The position numbers and the translations under genes were made by a program. From NCBI GenBank assembly GCA_019038645.1, contig JAHOYT010000026.1, positions 1 through 61,495 on the forward strand: DNA of 61,495 nucleotides, in the 5' to 3' direction. The stretch is from Bacteroidales bacterium (GTDB lineage: Bacteria > Bacteroidota > Bacteroidia > Bacteroidales > UBA12077). Shown piece after piece: positions 55,708 through 61,495 of this stretch; within the stretch, counting starts at the first letter, position 1; each line of letters begins with the position of its first letter. Under the pieces are notes generated by a model. It made no database searches. It was not told where the DNA came from and was given only the letters and a program-made list of their open reading frames with translations.

Positions 55708-56871
55708 TTACTTATTATCTAAATTCAATTCCATCCTAATCATCTTATTCGCTATTTCTATGCAAACATCGGGTGTAGAACCAAAATCACACGAATTTGT
55801 AGCCACCACAAAAGCTCTATCTAATTTTGGAGTGACTAAAACTGAAGCATACCAAATTTCATTGCTTCCGGCATGGTTAAAAGCAATTCCTTTTGCCCAA
55901 GGACGTTCTGTAACACCCCAGCCTCCTGCGTAGAAGTGGCCGCCTACCGGTTCAATTAATTTGTCTAAATACTTGCGTTCCAGAATTGGGTTTTCGGTTG
56001 GTAATTGAAGTGAAATAAATTTAGCCCAGTCGGCTATGCTACAATATACCCTACCTGCAGGGCTTATTGCTTCTGCATAGTAAGCTTCACTTGGCCACCA
56101 TTTCCAACCATACTTATTATGACCCCAGGGTTGGTCTGTAGATTTGTTTTTATTGGGATTACCGAATCCTGCCGACGACATTCCCAAAGGATCGAATAAA
56201 CGTTGTTTCATTAAAACTTCCCAGCTTAAGCCTGTTATTTGTTCTGCCATACATGCGGCAATCATATATCCAAAATTTGAATAATGAAACTTATCAATTT
56301 CATAGCTAGCTGGCAACTTAAAATTATCTTCTAAAATTGCCAGTCGCCTTTTTTTAATTTCTTTTGAACGGAATGCGCCTTCATCTGTTGAGTTTTTCGG
56401 AATCCCGGCTCGGTGGGTAAGTAGTTGCCATAGTGTGATTTTATGATAATCTGTATGAATCCTGTTTTTTAGTTCCGGAATAGCTTCTATCAGTTTCGTG
56501 TCCCAACTAAGCTTCCCTTCTGCCACCAAAGTAGCGAGCATTGTGGCAGTCATTGCTTTTCCACATGAACCAAGATGCACCACATCCTTAGTGGTAAACG
56601 CAATACCAGAACCTGCTTTACGCTCTCCGGCAGAAGCTATGGCAATTACACCTTCGCTTGAAGCTATTGCAGCAATTATTCCAGGTGCTTTACCATCATT
56701 TACTATTTTAGTTAGTAATTGATGAATTGAATCTGATTTACTTTGATCAAGTGCTGGTTGCGAAAAGACAACTTGATTTTCAGCCGGACTATCTGTTGTT
56801 TCGGCAGATGAACAACTTGTTAGAGCTGCGACAAAAAGCAGTATCAGAATAGTAAATACGTAGTTTCGCAT
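55708..56871 (-). CDS. Serine beta-lactamase-fold hydrolase, lipoprotein (class C / penicillin-binding-like)
   Basis: The lipoprotein signal ends ALTSC (Cys20). The catalytic set of the beta-lactamase/transpeptidase fold is complete: SCGK (Ser102 to Lys105), YSN (197-199) and HAG (333-335). Such proteins are often esterases or D-amino acid peptidases rather than true beta-lactamases, so antibiotic resistance is not implied. It starts 10 nt after the preceding beta-lactamase-fold gene. Being a lipoprotein, it acts in the periplasm or on the surface. Confidence 0.88.
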   Translation of the reverse strand: MRNYVFTILILLFVAALTSCSSAETTDSPAENQVVFSQPALDQSKSDSIHQLLTKIVNDGKAPGIIAAIASSEGVIAIASAGERKAGSGIAFTTKDVVHLGSCGKAMTATMLATLVAEGKLSWDTKLIEAIPELKNRIHTDYHKITLWQLLTHRAGIPKNSTDEGAFRSKEIKKRRLAILEDNFKLPASYEIDKFHYSNFGYMIAACMAEQITGLSWEVLMKQRLFDPLGMSSAGFGNPNKNKSTDQPWGHNKYGWKWWPSEAYYAEAISPAGRVYCSIADWAKFISLQLPTENPILERKYLDKLIEPVGGHFYAGGWGVTERPWAKGIAFNHAGSNEIWYASVLVTPKLDRAFVVATNSCDFGSTPDVCIEIANKMIRMELNLDNK

Positions 56872-56881
56872 AATATTTTAA

Positions 56882-58612
56882 TTAATTGGCCGATTTTTTT
56901 CCCGTACTTTCTCGTCCTCCCTGAGATAAGGTCAGGCTTTCTACTTGGCCATCCTCATTTTTATTAAATGTAATTTGAGCCGGGAATGCCTTTGTATAAA
57001 AAACATTTTCAGATTTTGGATAAATTCCATACGGATCTTGACCCGTTACCTGTATTTTCATTTGCTTACCATCTTTACTGACAGCTATGGCAAACCCTGC
57101 AGCCAGTTCATAATTTCCCACATAAGTTTCCAGAATGGCCTCATCAACAGTCACCTCTTGTATCAAACTCTCTGTTTTTACTCCTAATTTTTTAAGAATT
57201 TCTATACCTGCTGTATTACCAGGATTGAGTTCAACAGATTTTTTATAACTGGTGATCGCTTTTTCCTTTTCATTGTTCTTCATCAATGCTTCACCATAAC
57301 TATCAAAGGCATTTGCAGAATTTGGAAAGGCCTCCGTATTTATTTTGAATACGGCAATGGCTTTTTCAATTTCTTTTTCTCTTAGATAAGAATAGCCCAA
57401 CATATTCAATTGATACTCTTCAAAATCATATGCGTCTGTTTGATTTTCTTTTAATTCCCGGTAAGTTCTTGTAGCTGTTTCAATCCCTTCATTTTCAATA
57501 ATTGTCTTAAGATAAGTTCCAATGGGAATCTTTGGTTTTTTTAAAGCTGATGCCGGATGTAATAAATGCATTCCAATATCATAGACACTAGCAGTTGAAT
57601 TGGATAGGACTACAACACCTTTATCTCCACCCTTGATAAAACCTATAAATGTAGAGTAGCCTCCAGTAAGTCCAGAGTGCAAAACAATTTCCAACTCATC
57701 ACGCATTCTGGTATGCCATGCTAATCCTACAATTTCAGTACTGTCTTCACTTCCTGAATTTTTGTGTGATAACTGCATTGCTGTGTACAGATTGCTTTTT
57801 TTTACGCCCATATTTGCCGCCAAATAATTAAGCATATCCACTGCGGTAGAGCGAATAGCTCCGGCACCAACTAAAGTTAGAGCCATATCCCAACTTTCTA
57901 TCTCGACTCCATTGCTATGTCCCATAGCCAGGTTTTCTTTCATTTTAGGAGTTAAGAGAGTGGAGGTATATTCTAATTCTAAGGGTTTGGCAATAACCTC
58001 CACCATTAATTCCTCATAACTCATTTGATTTTTTTTCGCCAGCACATGCCCTAACAATCCTAAAGCATAATTGGAGTATTCGTATTTAGAACCAATATCC
58101 CGGGTAAGTTCATAGCCATCTATGAAAGCGTATAATTTCTCTTCTGAGTAATCTCCAAGAGGATTTACACGCTGTGGGGTTAAATTGTTTGGCAGTGAAG
58201 GTAATGAGGATGTGTGATTGGCCATATGAACTAATTTGATTGATTCTCCATTTCTAGTGGGAGCTATGATGCCTTCTGGTAAAAGCTTTTGTAATGGGTC
58301 ATCTAAATTCAACTCACCTTTCACAACCATGTCTGCTAATAAAATTCCAGTAAAGGTCTTTGAATTAGAGCCAATTTCAAATACAGAATTTTCATCAATA
58401 AGCTCATTGGTCTTTAAAGATTTTACTCCATAGCTATAATAAGTTGTTCCCTCAGACGTAATTATTCCTACAACTATTCCAGTATTAATATGATTATCAA
58501 CACGAAATTTGATATTTTCTCTGACTTCTTCTGAGATATAGTTGTTTTGTGCCTGGCAACCAAGGCTAATACCTATAAATAAGGCGATAAATGCTAATAT
58601 GTAATTTTTCAT
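56882..58612 (-). CDS. Serine beta-lactamase-fold protein with TPR and DUF3471-like C-terminus
   Basis: After a signal peptide (about 1-21), residues 25-355 form the beta-lactamase fold, with SNSK (Ser82 to Lys85), YSN (179-181) and HSG (312-314). A linker (about 360-395) leads to TPR-like helices (about 400-470, containing SYLREKEIEKAIAVFKINTE and YKKSVELNPGNTAG). The last 85 residues (489-573) are a DUF3471-like beta domain ending VESLTLSQGGREST. The same domain terminates the upstream SBBP protein. It probably hydrolyses an ester or amide outside the cell. Confidence 0.88.
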   Translation of the reverse strand: MKNYILAFIALFIGISLGCQAQNNYISEEVRENIKFRVDNHINTGIVVGIITSEGTTYYSYGVKSLKTNELIDENSVFEIGSNSKTFTGILLADMVVKGELNLDDPLQKLLPEGIIAPTRNGESIKLVHMANHTSSLPSLPNNLTPQRVNPLGDYSEEKLYAFIDGYELTRDIGSKYEYSNYALGLLGHVLAKKNQMSYEELMVEVIAKPLELEYTSTLLTPKMKENLAMGHSNGVEIESWDMALTLVGAGAIRSTAVDMLNYLAANMGVKKSNLYTAMQLSHKNSGSEDSTEIVGLAWHTRMRDELEIVLHSGLTGGYSTFIGFIKGGDKGVVVLSNSTASVYDIGMHLLHPASALKKPKIPIGTYLKTIIENEGIETATRTYRELKENQTDAYDFEEYQLNMLGYSYLREKEIEKAIAVFKINTEAFPNSANAFDSYGEALMKNNEKEKAITSYKKSVELNPGNTAGIEILKKLGVKTESLIQEVTVDEAILETYVGNYELAAGFAIAVSKDGKQMKIQVTGQDPYGIYPKSENVFYTKAFPAQITFNKNEDGQVESLTLSQGGRESTGKKSAN

Positions 58613-58650
58613 TGTAATAAGGTTTTATTAGTTATTTTATTTGTACTTAT

Positions 58651-60441
58651 TTAATCTTCTATTTTAAGACATGTAGATTCCCTTCCACCTTGTAATATTG
58701 TCATGCTTTCCACTTTTTCATCATTTAAGTCAAATCTGAATTGAGCATCGACCCTTTTCATATAAAATAGGTTTTTAGATTCCGGATAAATTTCAAATTG
58801 ATCTTGCCCGGTTATTTGAGCTTTCATTTGCTTACCTTCTTTAGTAACAGTAATAGTAACTCCTTCTCTTAGTTCATATTTACCTACATAACTTTCCAAA
58901 ATGGCATTATCAACAGGCTCATCTATAACCAATTGTCCTACCATCGTATATGTAGGAGGTTCCAAAATGGCATTTCTGCCTACCGGAAAACCTGTCATTC
59001 CAGCTTCTGCACGCTGGCCAGCTTCTGCTACAAAACTGATATTTCCCGATTTGTCGGGGTGCACATTAAATAGGAAACATGAACCTAAGTATGTTGAATA
59101 AAGAAGTTTACTATTTTTAATGTCGATAACAGAAACAAAAGATTTTTTGCGCGCAAAAAAAGTAGAATTAAAGGTCTTTTCACAGGTTGGATACTCTGAA
59201 TACAAGGCGTTCCCGGTAAGCGGAAAATCTGCAGAACTTGTTGTTCCTCCAATTACAATAGTATCTTTATTTAGAAAATTTACTGACATTACTTTCTCGG
59301 CTTCACTTCCTCCAAATAGTGTAGAGTATTCTAAGGTCATAGTTTCAGAATTAAATACAGATATATAGCAATCCTGTTTACCCTTCCCATTTTTACTTAG
59401 AGCATTATCAGTAACCGGGAAACCTTCTTCCTTAGTGCTACCAGATACTATCAATCTGTTTGGCTTGGTCCATTTTAAATTTGAGCTCATATATCCATCG
59501 GCTGCGAAATAGCTTAAATACGAAATTTTGTTACCTGTTTCGTCTATTTTGGCAATAAAATGATCCATTCTGGCTCTGTTCTCAGGTTTAATGAATTCTT
59601 TTCGAACAGCATTATCAGTTACCGGTAAGTCTGCTGTAAGAGTACCGCCTGTTATATATATATTATCTTTGTCATCAACATCAAGTCCAAGAATCATTTC
59701 CATTTGACTACTTCCAAAAAAAGTGGAAAACAAAAGCTTTTCTCCATCTGGATTAAATTTAGAAAGAAAGCCATGGTGCTCATTTTTTGTAGTGTCAATA
59801 ACGCCTTTTGTTAGAGGAAAGTCATGAGAGAGGGTAACTCCGGCAAGAATGATATTACCTTTTGAATCAATCTTAATACCCCCACCGCTTACTGTTTCTT
59901 CAACTGCTCCACCTATAAATGTAGAAAATATGATGTCAGTTCCAGTTGGATTCATTTTAGTTAAGAAAACATCGCCGGCCCATTGTCCTTCACCATTGAA
60001 ACTGGTATCGTACACTCCCTCAGTTACAGGAAAATCTATTGATTCTGTTCCTCCAGCTATATAAATATACCCTTGCTCATCTACTGTTATAGCTGTATGA
60101 TGTTCTCTTTTTGTACCACCAATTAATGTGGCAAATACTATTTCACCCTTGGGCGTAAATTTTGCTACAAAGACATCGGCCAAACCATCGCCCTTTAATT
60201 CCGTTTGATATGCTCCTTCAGTAGCTGGAAAATTCTTATCTCTGGTATTTCCTGAAATATAAGTATACCCTTCGCTATCGGTAAAAATATCGAAACCTGA
60301 TGCAAATCTATCGGTATGTGAAAGATAAGTAGAAAAACCAAGCCTATATGCCAAGCTATCTGTTTGTTCACTTGTCTGCGATTTTAGAATTCCCTGGCAT
60401 AATAGAATTGCCAATAAAATAAAACTAATTTTTTTTAACAT
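58651..60441 (-). CDS. Secreted SBBP-repeat propeller with DUF3471-like C-terminal domain
   Basis: A signal peptide (about 1-21, ILKSQ) precedes seven SBBP repeats (about 35-490), with hinges such as NFPATEGAYQ, DFPVTEGVYD, DFPLTKGVID, DLPVTDNAVR, GFPVTDNALS and DFPLTGNALY. Residues about 510-593 are a DUF3471-like domain that, by eye, shares about 50 of 85 positions with the end of the beta-lactamase-fold protein downstream, which starts 38 nt away. Fusing this small domain to a propeller is unusual. It has no catalytic motif. Confidence 0.85.
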   Translation of the reverse strand: MLKKISFILLAILLCQGILKSQTSEQTDSLAYRLGFSTYLSHTDRFASGFDIFTDSEGYTYISGNTRDKNFPATEGAYQTELKGDGLADVFVAKFTPKGEIVFATLIGGTKREHHTAITVDEQGYIYIAGGTESIDFPVTEGVYDTSFNGEGQWAGDVFLTKMNPTGTDIIFSTFIGGAVEETVSGGGIKIDSKGNIILAGVTLSHDFPLTKGVIDTTKNEHHGFLSKFNPDGEKLLFSTFFGSSQMEMILGLDVDDKDNIYITGGTLTADLPVTDNAVRKEFIKPENRARMDHFIAKIDETGNKISYLSYFAADGYMSSNLKWTKPNRLIVSGSTKEEGFPVTDNALSKNGKGKQDCYISVFNSETMTLEYSTLFGGSEAEKVMSVNFLNKDTIVIGGTTSSADFPLTGNALYSEYPTCEKTFNSTFFARKKSFVSVIDIKNSKLLYSTYLGSCFLFNVHPDKSGNISFVAEAGQRAEAGMTGFPVGRNAILEPPTYTMVGQLVIDEPVDNAILESYVGKYELREGVTITVTKEGKQMKAQITGQDQFEIYPESKNLFYMKRVDAQFRFDLNDEKVESMTILQGGRESTCLKIED

Positions 60442-60612
60442 AATATTATTATTTAATGTTCGTAATCATTTAACTGATACAAAGCACGCAATAATAGGAC
60501 ATATCGATGTATGCAAATTGAGACAAGAATAGCTGCCAATTAGGACAAAAATGAAATAAATAGAAGAATTAAGAGTATAAAGATTTTCTGAACGACTGTT
60601 AGTTGCTGTAAA

Positions 60613-61398
60613 TTACTCAGCCATTCTTTTAAAAAACGAATCTAATCCGTAAGTATAATTTGTCAGGATATGTGTTATAAAAATAGAGTCATTATCTTCT
60701 CTATATTCCCAAATCAAATTTTCAGGTGCATAATTATCAAGCTTATCTAAAAGTAATTTAGTAGTTTCTTTTTGGGGTTCACTTGCATTCCAACTAAATT
60801 GATAGAACACTTTTTTTCCTTCACAATTTTTGAAAATATCGTCTGAGTTTATTTTTTCTTTTAACAAATCTAATTTGGGCATATCAGAAAAATATCCATC
60901 AAATAGGCCTGGTTTGGATAACATGACAAATGTTGTGAACATTCCAGAATTGTTTTGGCCCCAGAGAACCTTTTTAGAAATCTTGTATTTTGATTTTAGA
61001 AATGGAATTAATTCTTTCTCATAGAAATCTAATGTTTTTCCTCCATTTATAGTTTCTGAAGTGTCATTGATAATTGGCGAGTAATCGTCTCGTGCATTTA
61101 TTGTCATTGGACAAACAACAATAGACCACGGAATTGTCTTGTTATAAGCCATTAACTCGGTAATGCTTGAGAACGGTTTGAATGCCATGAAATCTGAAAG
61201 TACAATTAAAGGATATTCTTTATCAATATCAAATTTATATGGGAGGTGTATAAGAATTGTTTTTGTTTGGTTTAGAACTTTGGATTCAATTTTTTCGGAA
61301 TACCCCAAATATGTAAAAATAGAATCCCGCCCTTTTTGTCCATATAGAATACTTAAATTTATAATTATCATTAAAACTGATACAATTATTTTTTTCAT
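60613..61398 (-). CDS. Esterase-fold (PF00756-type) protein lacking the catalytic serine
   Basis: A signal peptide (about 1-20) leads to a putative-esterase fold: KTILIHLPYKFDIDKEYPLIVLSDFM, then SIVVCPMTINARDDYSP, and KVLWGQNNSGMFTTFVMLSKP where active homologs have the GHSxGG elbow. The position of the nucleophile Ser is Asn149; the late His is kept (His243 in FITHILTNY). It may bind rather than cleave its ligand. It is the first gene of the reverse-strand secreted cluster. The remaining 97 nt to the window end show no feature. Confidence 0.75.
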   Translation of the reverse strand: MKKIIVSVLMIIINLSILYGQKGRDSIFTYLGYSEKIESKVLNQTKTILIHLPYKFDIDKEYPLIVLSDFMAFKPFSSITELMAYNKTIPWSIVVCPMTINARDDYSPIINDTSETINGGKTLDFYEKELIPFLKSKYKISKKVLWGQNNSGMFTTFVMLSKPGLFDGYFSDMPKLDLLKEKINSDDIFKNCEGKKVFYQFSWNASEPQKETTKLLLDKLDNYAPENLIWEYREDNDSIFITHILTNYTYGLDSFFKRMAE

Positions 61399-61495
61399 AA
61401 TATTTTGATTTAGAATATTTCTGTGTGTTTTGACTTTTTATGTCTTGTCCTAAAATATGGCTACAGGTTAAACATAAAATTAAGCTACCTTTTTA

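Noticed and set aside
55708-58612. Antibiotic-resistance beta-lactamases
   Set aside because: The SxxK, YSN and HxG motifs are shared by many esterases and peptidases of this fold; context gives no sign of resistance.
1-61495. tRNA, rRNA, CRISPR or insertion sequence
   Set aside because: No cloverleaf with a T-loop GGTTCRA, no spaced direct repeats, and no transposase or integrase frame was seen.

Overview
The window looks like a chromosomal segment of a Bacteroidota bacterium, probably an anaerobic or facultative, fermentative member of the Bacteroidales/Marinilabiliales. This is inferred from the AT-rich sequence, TAnnTTTG-type promoter elements, many lipoproteins, TlpA-like thioredoxin lipoproteins with DUF4369, a DUF4943 lipoprotein, SBBP-repeat and outer-membrane barrel proteins, and acetate plus butyrate kinase genes. 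I found no rRNA, tRNA, CRISPR array, transposase or integrase.

Layout. 0-9 kb: a membrane hybrid histidine kinase with a periplasmic solute-binding sensor, divergent from an iron-complex/cobalamin-type ABC importer (binding protein, permease, ATPase, small membrane protein), then a reverse-strand pair (glycosyltransferase, thioredoxin lipoprotein). 9-31 kb is mostly core metabolism: a small Trp-Met repeat secreted protein, a barrel protein, argS, ffh, folD, a large lipoprotein, a TPR protein, a DUF368 lipid-carrier translocase overlapping aroE, then pta-ackA-ptb-buk (acetyl-P and butyryl-P to ATP), an SDR, an orphan receiver, sucD, and a fused FAD/Fe-S oxidoreductase. 31-40 kb: an FtsX-like permease, a C69 dipeptidase, two PLP enzymes, an ATP-grasp enzyme and a cold-shock protein.

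40-61 kb is more accessory. It holds a secreted esterase, a DsrE protein, a caspase-fold lipoprotein gene broken by one missing base, a TPR-PAS histidine kinase followed by a receiver-kinase, a kelch protein, a two-gene peptidase operon (proline iminopeptidase, aminoacyl-histidine dipeptidase), a DUF4943 lipoprotein, a broken membrane gene, and a five-gene reverse-strand cluster of secreted SBBP propellers, class C beta-lactamase-fold proteins and an esterase-fold protein that has lost its catalytic serine.

The most unusual structure is a set of three attC-like intergenic elements (41574-41693, 52829-52907, 53520-53646). Each sits at or near the 3' end of a reverse-strand accessory gene and has nested inverted repeats whose inner arms differ between copies but keep their pairing. 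Other points are a 7-bp tandem repeat in a kinase signal peptide (possible phase variation), a 21-nt palindromic insertion inside the same kinase's ATPase domain, and one C-terminal domain shared by two adjacent, otherwise unrelated secreted proteins.
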